64,000 nucleotides of DNA from Mycobacterium xenopi (GTDB lineage: Bacteria > Actinomycetota > Actinomycetes > Mycobacteriales > Mycobacteriaceae): contig NZ_AP022314.1 in NCBI RefSeq assembly GCF_009936235.1, positions 930,001 to 994,000 of the forward strand, given 5' to 3'. Below, one piece after another: positions 8,963 through 17,688 of this stretch. Position 1 is the stretch's first letter; each line of letters opens with the position of its first letter. The position numbers and the translations under genes were made by a program. Under the pieces are notes generated by a model. The model did not search any database. It saw only the letters and a list, made by a program, of their open reading frames with translations, and had not been told where the DNA came from.

Positions 8963-10425
8963 TGCCGCGACCGCCGCTTGACGCAACCTGCGGTGACACC
9001 CGGGCATTGCTCGAGGCCGCCGCCGTCGTTCACGGTGACCGGGAAGCCTATGTGGAGCCCGGCGGTCGCATCACCTTCGCCGATTGGGTCGGCCGGGCCC
9101 GTGCAGTCGCACTCCAGTTCGCCGCCGCGGGGGTCGGTAAGGGTGACGTGGTCGCGCTGTGGTTGCCGTCGGGCATCGACTACGCAACGTGTTACGCGGC
9201 CGCGGCGATGATCGGCGCCATCACCACTGGTTTGAATCCCCGGTTGGGCCCACGCGAGGTCGAGGCGGTTATGTGTCAAGCGGGTCCAGCGTTGATCGTA
9301 GCGGACCATCGATTGGACCCCATTGGCACCTGTGGCCGGCCGGTGCTGTCTCGCGACAGCTTAGCCCAACACTGCGAACGCAGCGATTCGCTGCCCGCGG
9401 TGGCGCTGTACCCCGCCGACCCGGTGACTGTCATCTTCACCAGCGGAACCACGGGTGCCCCCAAGGGGGCGGTGTTCGACGCCGCAAATTTGGCGGCTGG
9501 CGCAGAATCGGCGGGTGTGATGAGCGCCCCGTACGACCGGCGGCTGACGTCGACGCCGTTTGCTCACGCTGGCTATATGTTCAAGTTGTGGGACCAGCTC
9601 GTGTGGGGTACCACCCTGGTAGTCCCGCCGGTTCCATGGTCGGCACCGGCCATGTTCTCGATCCTGCGCGACGAGCACATCACCGTCGCAGGCGCGGTGC
9701 CGACCCAGTGGGCCAAGCTGCTGGAGATCCCAGGCGTCTGCGCGGATGTACTGCCGCACTTAAGAATCGGAGTTGCGGCCACCGCCCCTGCGCCGCCCGA
9801 TCTGCTGCGCACTGTGGCGGACCGGTTGGGAGTGGCGCTTGTCGTGCGTTACGCGATGACGGAATGTCCGACTATCTGCGGCACCGAGCCTGATGATCCG
9901 CCCGATATCCAGTTCCACACCGTTGGCCGCCCGGCGCCGGGAATGACAGTCCGGGTCGCTGATGACGGTGTCATCGAGGTGAGCGGGCCGTGCGTGATGC
10001 GCGGCTACTGGCGCAATCCTGAACTAACCGCATCGGTGCTTCGGGAAGGTTGGTTGAGGACCGGCGACGTGGGAGTTATCCGAGACGACGGCAATCTGTC
10101 AATCACCGGCCGCAGCGGTGACATGTACATCCGCGGCGGTTACAACATCCATCCGGTAGAGGTGGAAAAGGTGCTCGTGCAGCATCCGGGCGTGAAGACG
10201 GTGGCGGTTATCGGACGGCCAGCACCGGTGATCGGTGAGATCGGTGTGGCCTTCGTGGTGCCGGCGGGCGATCCACCGTCCTTGGAGGAACTGCGTGCGC
10301 ACGTGAAAAAGCAACTGGCTGACTACAAAGCGCCGGACGAGCTCGTAGTCCTCGATGAACTCCCGTTAACGCCGATGCTGAAGGTGGATAGGGCCGCTTT
10401 GCGGCGTCGGCTTCCCAGCAAGTGA
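8962..10425 (+). CDS. Acyl-CoA ligase (FadD-like, ANL superfamily)
   Basis: A 487-residue adenylate-forming CoA ligase. The P-loop TSGTTGAPKGAVF (A3), YAMTECPTICG (A5), GWLRTGDVGVIRDDG (A7), GRSGDMYIRGGYNIHPVEVE (A8) and a C-terminal lysine in LTPMLKVDRAAL (A10) are all present. It would activate a carboxylic acid as acyl-AMP and then acyl-CoA, feeding the two FadEs upstream. The start is the GTG within TAGTG shared with the Ltp stop; upstream in-frame codons lie inside that gene. Last gene of the operon; the next gene is convergent after 125 bases. Confidence 0.9.
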   Translation: MPRPPLDATCGDTRALLEAAAVVHGDREAYVEPGGRITFADWVGRARAVALQFAAAGVGKGDVVALWLPSGIDYATCYAAAAMIGAITTGLNPRLGPREVEAVMCQAGPALIVADHRLDPIGTCGRPVLSRDSLAQHCERSDSLPAVALYPADPVTVIFTSGTTGAPKGAVFDAANLAAGAESAGVMSAPYDRRLTSTPFAHAGYMFKLWDQLVWGTTLVVPPVPWSAPAMFSILRDEHITVAGAVPTQWAKLLEIPGVCADVLPHLRIGVAATAPAPPDLLRTVADRLGVALVVRYAMTECPTICGTEPDDPPDIQFHTVGRPAPGMTVRVADDGVIEVSGPCVMRGYWRNPELTASVLREGWLRTGDVGVIRDDGNLSITGRSGDMYIRGGYNIHPVEVEKVLVQHPGVKTVAVIGRPAPVIGEIGVAFVVPAGDPPSLEELRAHVKKQLADYKAPDELVVLDELPLTPMLKVDRAALRRRLPSK

Positions 10426-10550
10426 CAGCGCGTGAGGGTCTTGACCCGCGCGCACCCGTCGGAGATGGGTAGGCCCGGCAGCCGAACGGTCAGATCACCC
10501 CTGGCTGGCTGTTGCGGTGATGATGCGGGCCGCAGCAGGCACGCTGGGGA

Positions 10551-11636
10551 CTACAGCTGTCGCAGGTAGTGCTCGACCAAACCGACCGCGCGCTGCGGGT
10601 AGCTTTTGGCGGTCGCGGTCTCGAGCCCGCCCCGCGCGAGCAGCACAGCGAGCCGGTTGGTGATCAGCGACAGCACAAACGCAGCCAGCAGCTGGTAGTA
10701 GACGTTGTCGCCGCCAAGCGCGCCGCCGAAATCCCGGTACCGGCGCTCGAACTCTGCGTCATCGGGAACACCGGGCGGCCGGGTGAGACCGAGCGACTCA
10801 CAGAGAAAACGTTCAAACATAACCCACCAGCCCAGATCGATGTCGGGCGGCCCGGTGGTTGCCGTCTCCCAGTCGAACAATGCGAGCACCGAAAGGTCAT
10901 CTGCGAAGCACATGTTTCCGACACGTGCGTCTCCCCAGACGATGGTCTCCGTCTCGTCGTCCGGGGCGGAGTCGAGAATGACCGCCAGCGCTCGTCTCAA
11001 CATATCGGCGCCGACACGCAGATCGTCGTGGCACCACTCGTACCAGCTGACCAAGTTGTGCAGGTACCGCTGCAGCGCTGTGGCATCCGTACCGGGCCCT
11101 GCCCGCAGGAACTGCAGGTCTTCGGGGTCGTCGATCTGGTGGATGTCGACCAGCGCGCGAAGCGCGTTGTCGCAGAGCAGTTCTCGCTGACTAGCGGACA
11201 GCTCGGCGGTCCAACCACGTTTATGCCAGCTGGGAACGTCTGACGGTACTCGTCCATTCACGCGCCTCATCACATAGCAGGGGGCTCCGAACACCGTCTG
11301 GTCGTATTCCACGCCGACGATGTGCGGCACCGGAATTCCGTGTCGGCCCAATCGCCGCATTACCTCGGCCTGTCGTGGTGCGTTGGGTGTGGTGAACAAC
11401 TGGTGATCATTGGCCTGGATCCGTATGACCAGATTGTCGCTGTGCCGCCGTCCCGCCGAATCGGCCCAGGAGGCGGTGAAAAAGAGCGTCTTTCCTGAGT
11501 ACCCGGAGTCCGGGGCGGTGAACTCGGAGATATCGAACGACGCCACACCGCCCGGGGCGATCCGCGGCGGGAGCCACCAGCGCAGTGCTTCCCGGATGCG
11601 CGCGTCAACAATGTCGCAATGCGCCACGTATGCCAT
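10551..11636 (-). CDS. APH-family phosphotransferase (ACAD10/FadE36-like kinase domain)
   Basis: A 361-residue protein of the aminoglycoside-phosphotransferase/choline-kinase fold. The catalytic loop is VWGDARVGNMCF, where the usual His of HGD is Trp, and the metal motif is ALFDWETATTGPPDIDLGWW. These enzymes are common beside acyl-CoA dehydrogenases in mycobacteria and are related to the kinase domains of ACAD10/11 and to LvaA, which phosphorylates 4-hydroxyacyl-CoA. Antibiotic resistance is not suggested. The ATG is 20 bases from the operator at 11656, which it shares with the divergent LLM gene. Confidence 0.82.
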   Translation of the reverse strand: MAYVAHCDIVDARIREALRWWLPPRIAPGGVASFDISEFTAPDSGYSGKTLFFTASWADSAGRRHSDNLVIRIQANDHQLFTTPNAPRQAEVMRRLGRHGIPVPHIVGVEYDQTVFGAPCYVMRRVNGRVPSDVPSWHKRGWTAELSASQRELLCDNALRALVDIHQIDDPEDLQFLRAGPGTDATALQRYLHNLVSWYEWCHDDLRVGADMLRRALAVILDSAPDDETETIVWGDARVGNMCFADDLSVLALFDWETATTGPPDIDLGWWVMFERFLCESLGLTRPPGVPDDAEFERRYRDFGGALGGDNVYYQLLAAFVLSLITNRLAVLLARGGLETATAKSYPQRAVGLVEHYLRQL

Positions 11637-11655
11637 GAGACACCTGCCGAAAACT

Positions 11656-11669
11656 GAACACTACTGTCA
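11656..11669 (-). promoter_or_regulatory. Region A operator between divergent genes
   Basis: On the minus strand TGACA-GTAG-TGTTC inside TTCTGACAGTAGTGTTCA. It lies in the 43-base gap between the kinase (ATG at 11636, minus) and the LLM oxidoreductase (ATG at 11680, plus) and could control both. Confidence 0.7.
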
Positions 11670-11679
11670 GAATACCTGC

Positions 11680-12732
11680 ATGACAGATTGCTTGACTGAC
11701 CGGATACCCCTTGGTGTCTACGCGCTGCCGGGACGCATCAGCGATCCGAGGCTGGCGATAGGCCAGGCGCAAGCGGCCCAACGACTGGGTATGTCGACGT
11801 TGTGGCTCAGCGAACGGTGGGGAACCAAAGACTTCGGGGTGCTTGCCGGTGCGATCAGTCAGGTGACGCCAACGATCCAGATCGCTTCGGGTATAACGCA
11901 TTTCCAGTCTAGGCATCCGGCTCTGCTCGCCTCCCTGGCTATGACTGCTCAGGCGCTTTCGGGCGGTCGCATGATCATTGGAGTCGGTCGATCGGTCGAC
12001 GCCATGTGGGCCGCGGTGGGCTTGCCGCCAGCGACCAATGCGTCGATCGTCGACTATGCCGACATCTTTCGGCGCCTATGTCGGGGCGAGAGGGTGCGTT
12101 ACGACGGTCCGGCTGGCAGGTATCCGGGTTTGCGGCTCAACGACGTTCCCGACCAGCCGGTGCCGCCATTGGTCTGGGCGGCGATCGGCCCGAAGAGCCT
12201 GGCGTTGGCTGGCAGCCACTTCGACGGTGTGCTGTTGCACCCCTTTCTCACCCCAGACGCGGTAGGCCGCTCGGTGGCGCTGGTTCGAGCCGCTGAACGC
12301 GCAGCCGGCCGTCGGGCGGGTAGTGTCCGCGTCTACGCCACCGTGGTGGTCGCCTGCGGACTGCCTCCCGAGAAGGAAGTCGCGGTGGTGGGAGCGCGAG
12401 CGGTGACCTACTACCAGGTGCCCGGGTTTGGAGAGCAATTGGCCGCAGTCAACGGATGGGACCGAGAACAATTGGCGCGGCTGCGATCTCACCCCCGCTT
12501 GGCGGGCTTGCAGGGCGCGGCAGATTCCGTGCTTACCCTGGAAGAACTCATAGACGTCGCGTCGGTGTTGCCGGCCGAATGGACCGCTAGCGCCGCCGCG
12601 ATTGGCTCGGCATCGGCGTGCGTCGAAGTTCTCGAGCGTTATCGTGACGCTGGCGCCGATGAGCTGGTGTTACACGGCAGCACTCCCGACCAGCTCGAAC
12701 CATTGTTCCGTGCGCCTGGGTGCCCTCGTTAG
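11680..12732 (+). CDS. LLM-class (F420-type) oxidoreductase
   Basis: A 350-residue luciferase-like monooxygenase family protein. In mycobacteria these mostly use coenzyme F420 for hydride transfer. Visible features are LGMSTLWLSERWGTKDFGVL, IQIASGITHFQSRHP, LSGGRMIIGVGRSVDAMW and PPLVWAAIGPKSLALAGSHFDG. The ATG at 11680 lies 10 bases after the operator; in-frame extension upstream would run through the divergent promoter, so it is rejected. Its step in the pathway is unknown; it could oxidise an alcohol or reduce an enone intermediate. Confidence 0.82.
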   Translation: MTDCLTDRIPLGVYALPGRISDPRLAIGQAQAAQRLGMSTLWLSERWGTKDFGVLAGAISQVTPTIQIASGITHFQSRHPALLASLAMTAQALSGGRMIIGVGRSVDAMWAAVGLPPATNASIVDYADIFRRLCRGERVRYDGPAGRYPGLRLNDVPDQPVPPLVWAAIGPKSLALAGSHFDGVLLHPFLTPDAVGRSVALVRAAERAAGRRAGSVRVYATVVVACGLPPEKEVAVVGARAVTYYQVPGFGEQLAAVNGWDREQLARLRSHPRLAGLQGAADSVLTLEELIDVASVLPAEWTASAAAIGSASACVEVLERYRDAGADELVLHGSTPDQLEPLFRAPGCPR

Positions 12733-12990
12733 ATTGACTGGTTATCGGTGCCGGGCCAGTTGAGCGCGATAGTGTTCCACATCGCATTTTCGGTTGAGCC
12801 CAGACGCATCACATGCGTTGAGGGCACCGGTAAAACAAACGGATCAGGTCCGCGCTAGCGGCGTCCAGCGGAGTCCACCGTCCTGCTGCTATTTGGCGTC
12901 GGTAACCGCGATCCGCATAGTTCGAAACACCGACCGAGCGGACCTGGCCCGCAGATGCCCGAGAAACGGCCTAACGCCCACGGTCATCGA
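12733..12990. other. Intergenic stretch, no gene seen
   Basis: About 260 bases between the LLM gene and the NTF2-like remnant. Short open frames here show no family resemblance. I see no strong hairpin or operator copy. Confidence 0.4.
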
Positions 12991-13290
12991 TTAACATCGG
13001 CCGTCTCGCCATGGGAGAGCCGACGGTAGTCGTTCATCATCAGGGAGGGGGTCTCCGGTTTTCACCGCGATGTGTTTGACCAACAGCCACCGTCCATTCT
13101 CTCGGCGAAGGTGATCGTGATAACGCCCCACAAACGACATCTCGGCCCGGCCGTCCTCTGGTATCAATGCCACGATCGCGTCGCTCCAGGCCCGAGCCTC
13201 CTTTCCATGCATCTCGATTACCGGCGCAAAGAGAATGTGCTCCGGCCTCCGCGAAATTCGCGACGCCGGTCGCCGCGGCAACCGGCGCAA
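12991..13290 (-). pseudogene. Truncated NTF2/SnoaL-like gene, C-terminal half
   Basis: The minus strand encodes HILFAPVIEMHGKEARAW, then FVGRYHDHLRRENGRWLLVK, which is the typical second half of the small SnoaL/NTF2-like proteins found in mycobacterial catabolic operons. The N-terminal half with the usual DYA/W-type pocket residues is missing: the preceding SDR gene ends only 25 bases upstream. A deletion that removed the start is the simplest explanation. The residues before HILFAPV look non-native. It is probably not functional. Confidence 0.6.
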
Positions 13291-13314
13291 AGTCGTCTCG
13301 TGGCGAAGCTGCGT

Positions 13315-14238
13315 TCAGCCACCCAATCGCAGGCCCGGGTTGCGGGTGCCGAACAGATCGGTACCCATAATGACGCCAAGTTTTCCTGCCTCCCAGCGCT
13401 TTCCGCCGTTCGACACGCTGGAAACCGGATGCCAACCCTTGAGTAGCTGGAGGTCCTCGCCGACTGCGCGGATGACTTGCCCGCTGATATGACCGGCCTC
13501 GGGGCTGGCCAGCCAGGCCACCACTGGCGAACTCAATGCTGGATCCTTGGGGTCGAACTCGTCGTCGCTGAGTTCGTCGGGTTCGATCGGTGCCGCTGCC
13601 CCGGGCATCGACGCCGACATGCGGGTACGGCCGCCAGGGCTGATCACGTTCGCGGTCGCGCCGATAGACGCCAGTTCCAGGCTCAGCGTCTGCGTCATAC
13701 CGACGATCGCCGCTTTGGCTGCACTGTAATTCGTCTGCCCGAAATTTCCATGCAATCCAGCACCGGATGTGGTGTTGATGATTCGCCCATACACCTTGCC
13801 GCCGTTGGCTTTCGCCTCAGACCGCCACTTGCGTGCGACCGCGCGGCTGGTCAGCCAAGTTGCTCGGACATGCACCCGCATTACAAGGTCGAAATCGTCG
13901 GCCGTCATATTCCATATCGCCTTGTCGCGGACGATGCCAGCGTTGTTGACGACAATGTCCAGGCGACCCAGCTGTGAATAGGCGCGCTCGACCATCAGCT
14001 CGACCTGTCCTTCATCGCCGACATCGCTGAAGTCGGAAATGGCATTGCCAGCGCGACTTTCGATGATCTGTACGACCTCATCGGCGACCTTTCCGCTGCC
14101 TTCGCCGGAAAGTGAAGTGCCGAGGTCATTGACGATCACGACGGCACCGTGTCTTGCCAGCTCGAGCGCGTGCCCGCGGCCGATGCCGTGCCCGGCACCG
14201 GTGACCAGGGCGACCTTGCCGTCGAGCAGTCCTGTCAT
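13315..14238 (-). CDS. Short-chain dehydrogenase (3-hydroxyacyl-CoA type SDR)
   Basis: A 307-residue SDR. The Rossmann motif VTGAGHGIGRGHALELA, an aspartate in VIVNDLGTSL (NAD preference), VVNNAGIVRDKAIW and the catalytic NYSAAKAAIVGMTQ are present, with INTTSGAGLHG supplying the Ser. The NDLG/DKAIWNMT pattern resembles the SDR domain of peroxisomal multifunctional enzyme 2 and bacterial steroid hydroxyacyl-CoA dehydrogenases, so oxidation of a beta-hydroxyacyl-CoA is a reasonable role. It has an ATGA overlap with the DUF35 gene upstream and is the last intact gene of the minus-strand operon starting at 16725. Confidence 0.88.
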   Translation of the reverse strand: MTGLLDGKVALVTGAGHGIGRGHALELARHGAVVIVNDLGTSLSGEGSGKVADEVVQIIESRAGNAISDFSDVGDEGQVELMVERAYSQLGRLDIVVNNAGIVRDKAIWNMTADDFDLVMRVHVRATWLTSRAVARKWRSEAKANGGKVYGRIINTTSGAGLHGNFGQTNYSAAKAAIVGMTQTLSLELASIGATANVISPGGRTRMSASMPGAAAPIEPDELSDDEFDPKDPALSSPVVAWLASPEAGHISGQVIRAVGEDLQLLKGWHPVSSVSNGGKRWEAGKLGVIMGTDLFGTRNPGLRLGG

Positions 14239-14669
14239 GGCCTCTCCTCGGTCGGGGTGAACACGGTCAGATATGGCGAGTCAGGGTCGTCGTCGACCGG
14301 CCTAAAACGAGCTGTTACCGTCATCCCGATCCGGAGTTGGTCGGGCGACGCACCCTCGATCATCGTCATTAGCTTGGGGCCTTCGGCCAGTTCGACGATG
14401 GCGGCTACATATGGCAACCGGTCGCGAAATGGTGGCAGGTCGTTGACATAGACCGTCGAGTACGTGTAAAGGGTGCCGTGGCCGCTGGCCCGGACCGGGT
14501 GGATGTTATCGCTCCAGCAGTATGGGCAGAACGGCCGCGGGTAATGGTGCACCTTGGCGCACGACCCGCACTTGGCGATTACCAGCCGACCCTCTCGTGC
14601 CGCGTCCCAGTAGGGTGTGCTCGCCGCATCGATGATCGGGATGTCTGCTCGCCCCACTGTCTTCACCAC
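14235..14669 (-). CDS. DUF35 OB-fold / zinc-ribbon acyl-CoA-associated protein
   Basis: A 144-residue protein with an N-terminal rubredoxin-like zinc ribbon (CGSC then CPYCW, residues about 35-52) and a C-terminal OB-fold (ASGHGTLYTYSTVYVN, MTVTARFRPVDDD). Such proteins bind acyl-CoA and partner thiolase-like Ltp enzymes; with Ltp2 they form side-chain-cleaving aldolases in steroid degradation. The two cysteine-free Ltp-like genes at 1441 and 7811 are likely partners, although they are far away; common operators link them. The GTG start overlaps the enoyl-CoA hydratase end by seven bases. Confidence 0.85.
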   Translation of the reverse strand: MVKTVGRADIPIIDAASTPYWDAAREGRLVIAKCGSCAKVHHYPRPFCPYCWSDNIHPVRASGHGTLYTYSTVYVNDLPPFRDRLPYVAAIVELAEGPKLMTMIEGASPDQLRIGMTVTARFRPVDDDPDSPYLTVFTPTEERP

Positions 14670-15466
14670 CCAGTGAACTCGGTCGGCCGCTTCTCGGTGA
14701 ACGCCTGGACACCTTCTTTCGAGTCGTGCGAATACGACTGGATCTCCTGAGCCATCGCCTCGGCGACGAACGCAGCGGCCCGGTCGGTGTCGGGAGAGTC
14801 ATTGAGCAGGCGCTTGGTGAGTGCGATCGCGCTGGTGGGCGCCACAGCTAGCCGGGCCGCGAAATCCGCCACCACGTCATCGAGTTCGTCGGCCGACACC
14901 ACACGGTTGACCAGGCCCAGCGTTAGCGCCTCGGCAGCAGCGAGCTTTTCACCCAAAAATGCCATTTCCTTGGCCTTCTGCATACCGATCCGCCTCGGCA
15001 ACAGATAACAGCCACCCCCGTCTACCACCAGCCCGCGCTTTACGAAAGACTCAGCGAAGTAGGCGTTTTCGGTGGCGATGACGAGATCGGAGGCATAGGC
15101 GAGGTGAGCGCCCACACCGGTCGCGGCACCTTGCACTGCGGTGATCACTGGCTTGTTGCAGTCGAGGACGGCGGCCACAAGTTTCTGGGCGCCGTTCATG
15201 ATGCGCCGCATCGGATCCAGCACCTTCTTCTCCGCAGTGGCGCGGCGCTCGGCAAGTGAGGCCACGTCGGCACCGGCGCAGAAGTGTTTACCATTGGCCC
15301 GCAGCACCACTACGCGCACCTCGGCCTCGCTGTCGGCGATGCCCATCAGCGCAATGACCGCGTCACGGTCAACCGGTCGCAGCGCGTTGGCGGCTTCGGG
15401 CCGGTTCAGCGTGATGGTCATAACGCTGCTGCCGATCTCGGATAACACGCTCGCCTCGTGCATCAT
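14663..15466 (-). CDS. Enoyl-CoA hydratase/isomerase (crotonase family)
   Basis: A 267-residue crotonase-fold enzyme. It has the oxyanion-hole segments ANGKHFCAGADVASL and VQGAATGVGAHLAYASD. Glu at the first crotonase position is not obvious; the second region reads AESFVKRGLVVDGGG, where Asp replaces or supplements the usual Glu, so hydratase, isomerase or retro-Claisen activity are all possible. The end RPTEFTGW is typical. It overlaps the P450 stop by ATGA and the DUF35 start by seven bases. It should act on an unsaturated acyl-CoA of the pathway. Confidence 0.85.
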   Translation of the reverse strand: MMHEASVLSEIGSSVMTITLNRPEAANALRPVDRDAVIALMGIADSEAEVRVVVLRANGKHFCAGADVASLAERRATAEKKVLDPMRRIMNGAQKLVAAVLDCNKPVITAVQGAATGVGAHLAYASDLVIATENAYFAESFVKRGLVVDGGGCYLLPRRIGMQKAKEMAFLGEKLAAAEALTLGLVNRVVSADELDDVVADFAARLAVAPTSAIALTKRLLNDSPDTDRAAAFVAEAMAQEIQSYSHDSKEGVQAFTEKRPTEFTGW

Positions 15467-16725
15467 GGTGTATACGCGGCCCGCAGATGTTTGATGCCGT
15501 TCACGAAGTTCGAGCGCAACATCACCGGTTCTCCGACCGAGGTGATGTCTGGATAGCGGTCGTAGAGCATCTTAAACGCGACGTTGAGTTCGAGTCTGGC
15601 CAGGTGAGCGCCGAGACAGAAATGCGGACCCGGTCCGCCGAAAGCAACGTGGTTGTTGGGTGAGCGGGCAATGTCGAACACCTCGGGATCGCGGAACACT
15701 GCCGGGTCCCGATTGGCCGCCGGATACCACATGACGACCTTGTCGCCCTTCTGGAAGGTGTGGCTACCCGACGCCAGCGCTACTCCGTCGGTGGTCACCG
15801 TGCGGCGCATGTGAATTACCGGACTGGCGTATCGCAGGATCTCTTCGATCGCGCTCGGTGCGAGGTTGTCGTAGTCGGCGAGCAGTCGATCACGCTGCTC
15901 GGGGTGGCGGCTGAGAAGGTGCAGGCCATGTGTCAGCGCGTTGCGCGTCGTCTCGTTGCCGGCGCCGAGCAGCAGGATGAAGAACTTCGCCAATTCCTGT
16001 GGGGTCAGGTTCTCCTCATCGGATGTGACCAGCTTGCTGATCACATCACCGGTCGGATTGGCGATCCGGTCCTCGGCGATGTCCCTAAGGAGCCTGATCA
16101 GGCCCTCGCTGTGCTCGGTCACCGCGGCCTCGATACCGGCGACACTCTGATCCGGCACGTACTCCGGATCAGAGGCGCCGAGAACGACATCGCTGACCCG
16201 CAGGATGAACTGTTCGTGCTCGCGCGGGACCCCGAGCATGCTGTCGATGATCCGCAGGGGCAACAAGGTCGCGAATGCGCTGACGAAATCGCACTCGCCC
16301 GATGGCGGCATCTCATCAAGGATCTCGGCGGTGGTCTGCTCGACCAGGCCGCGTAACTCCGAGAGCATGCGAGGAGTAAAGCCGCGCGACACGATCTTGC
16401 GGAGTCGCATGTGCTCTGGGTCGTCCATGTCGATGATCGAGCCGCGGTATTCCCGCATCTGTTTGGTCTGGTCGAAGATCTGGGTGCCAGCGGCGGAACT
16501 GAACTCGCTGGGCCGGCGACTGATGTCGAGGATGTCGGCGTGGTTTCCCACCGCCCAGAATCCGCGCGCCGGCGACAAGTCAAAGCGGTTGGTGCGGACG
16601 AAAATGGGCCGGCCCTTTTCCCGGAGCCGTGCGTAGAGCGCGGGGCGCTCGTCCGGTCGGTCCTGCCACCATTGCAAGTCGATGAGCGAGCGGAACTCCA
16701 GTTCGCCGGTTTCAGTAACAGGCAC
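15463..16725 (-). CDS. Cytochrome P450
   Basis: A 420-residue soluble P450. The I-helix oxygen motif is LLLGAGNETTRNA (about 251-263), the ExxR is in EEILRYA, and the haem loop AFGGPGPHFCLGAHLAR has the thiolate Cys at about 370. It is a class I enzyme needing ferredoxin and reductase; no ferredoxin gene is adjacent, the nearest being at 24948. It is the first gene of the operon P450, crotonase, DUF35, SDR and lies 10 bases from an operator. Hydroxylation of a terminal methyl or ring position to start breakdown is inferred; the CYP family number is not assigned here. Confidence 0.92.
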   Translation of the reverse strand: MPVTETGELEFRSLIDLQWWQDRPDERPALYARLREKGRPIFVRTNRFDLSPARGFWAVGNHADILDISRRPSEFSSAAGTQIFDQTKQMREYRGSIIDMDDPEHMRLRKIVSRGFTPRMLSELRGLVEQTTAEILDEMPPSGECDFVSAFATLLPLRIIDSMLGVPREHEQFILRVSDVVLGASDPEYVPDQSVAGIEAAVTEHSEGLIRLLRDIAEDRIANPTGDVISKLVTSDEENLTPQELAKFFILLLGAGNETTRNALTHGLHLLSRHPEQRDRLLADYDNLAPSAIEEILRYASPVIHMRRTVTTDGVALASGSHTFQKGDKVVMWYPAANRDPAVFRDPEVFDIARSPNNHVAFGGPGPHFCLGAHLARLELNVAFKMLYDRYPDITSVGEPVMLRSNFVNGIKHLRAAYTP

Positions 16726-16735
16726 GATCCGATTC

Positions 16736-16749
16736 TGGCATTAGTGTCA
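16736..16749 (-). promoter_or_regulatory. Region A operator before the P450 operon
   Basis: On the plus strand TGGCA-TTAG-TGTCA inside TTCTGGCATTAGTGTCAC, ending the 10-base gap before the minus-strand P450 start. Confidence 0.7.
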
Positions 16750-16845
16750 CTCAATGGCAACATTAGCCTTGGGATCGAATCCGCTGGCAGTCTAGGTAAT
16801 GGTATATGTGTGCCTCTCGCAGAGATGCTGGGTGGGTTAACCTTC

Positions 16846-16859
16846 TGACAATTATGTTC
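16846..16859 (+). promoter_or_regulatory. Region A operator before the SDR gene
   Basis: TGACA-ATTA-TGTTC inside TTCTGACAATTATGTTCA, 22 bases before the ATG at 16882. It differs from the 11656 site mainly in the spacer. Confidence 0.65.
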
Positions 16860-16881
16860 ATATAAGGAAGGCGCTACCCTG

Positions 16882-17672
16882 ATGGACCTGAATCTGCAGG
16901 ACAAAACGTTCGTCGTGATCGGCGGCACCGCTGGCATTGGCTTGGCGGCCGCAAAGTGCTTGCGGCCGACGGCGCAGCGGTCGCGGTAGTCGGCCGGGAC
17001 GAGGCGAAGGCCAAAAAAGCGGCAGCCACCCTGTCGGAGGTGGGTGCCCCCGCAGCGCATGGGCTGACATACGACGTGAGCAGGCCCGGTGCCGCGGCCG
17101 AGGCGGTCGGCGATGCAGTCGAGAAGTTGGGTCGAAGCCTGCACGGTATTGCTGTCACGATGGGCACAGCCGGAATGATGCCCATCGACGCCGACGATGC
17201 CGCATGGGATGAGGCCTTCCACGATGTGTTGCTTGCGACCACTCGCAGCGTCCAGGCCGCGTTACCGCACCTGGCCAGGACCAAAGGCGCGGTCGTGACG
17301 ACTGCGGCCTATTCGGCGCGCGCTCCGCACGAACCGCGGTTGCCCTACGCCAGCCTCAAGGCCGCCGTCGCTACGTTCACCCGCGGTATCGCCCGTACAC
17401 ACGGCCATGATGGGATCCGGGCCAACTGTGTTGCACCAGGGGCGGTGGAAACCGAAGCCCTGCACATGATCCGGGGATACATCGCGGAGAGTAAGGGCTA
17501 CCCGTACCACGAGGCACTGGAGCGTGCGCTCGTCGACGATTTCGGCTTCGACGCGGCCCTGGGTCGCCCTGGGCAGCCCGATGAGATCGGGTCTTTGATC
17601 GCATTCTTGCTGTCCGACCGATGCGGATTCCTCACCGGGCAGACAATTTTCGCCGACGGTGGAGCGCCATAG
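16882..17672 (+). pseudogene. Short-chain dehydrogenase with a frameshift near residue 25
   Basis: The frame from ATG 16882 gives MDLNLQDKTFVVIGGTAGIG, a normal SDR start after a good AAGGAAG ribosome site. Around 16953 the frame is lost by what looks like one missing G, and the rest continues from VLAADGAAVAVVGRDEAKAK to the end at 17672 with the catalytic PYASLKAAVATFTRG and C-terminal GFLTGQTIFADGGAP. Restoring one base would give about 263 residues. It therefore is a recently broken gene or a sequencing error. It is the only plus-strand gene behind the 16846 operator. Expected activity is NAD(P)-dependent alcohol oxidation. Confidence 0.75.
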
Positions 17673-17688
17673 CAGCCCGGACAGCGAG

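Noticed and set aside
10551..11636. Aminoglycoside resistance gene
   Set aside because: The APH fold is present, but the catalytic loop and context with FadE genes fit metabolic kinases.
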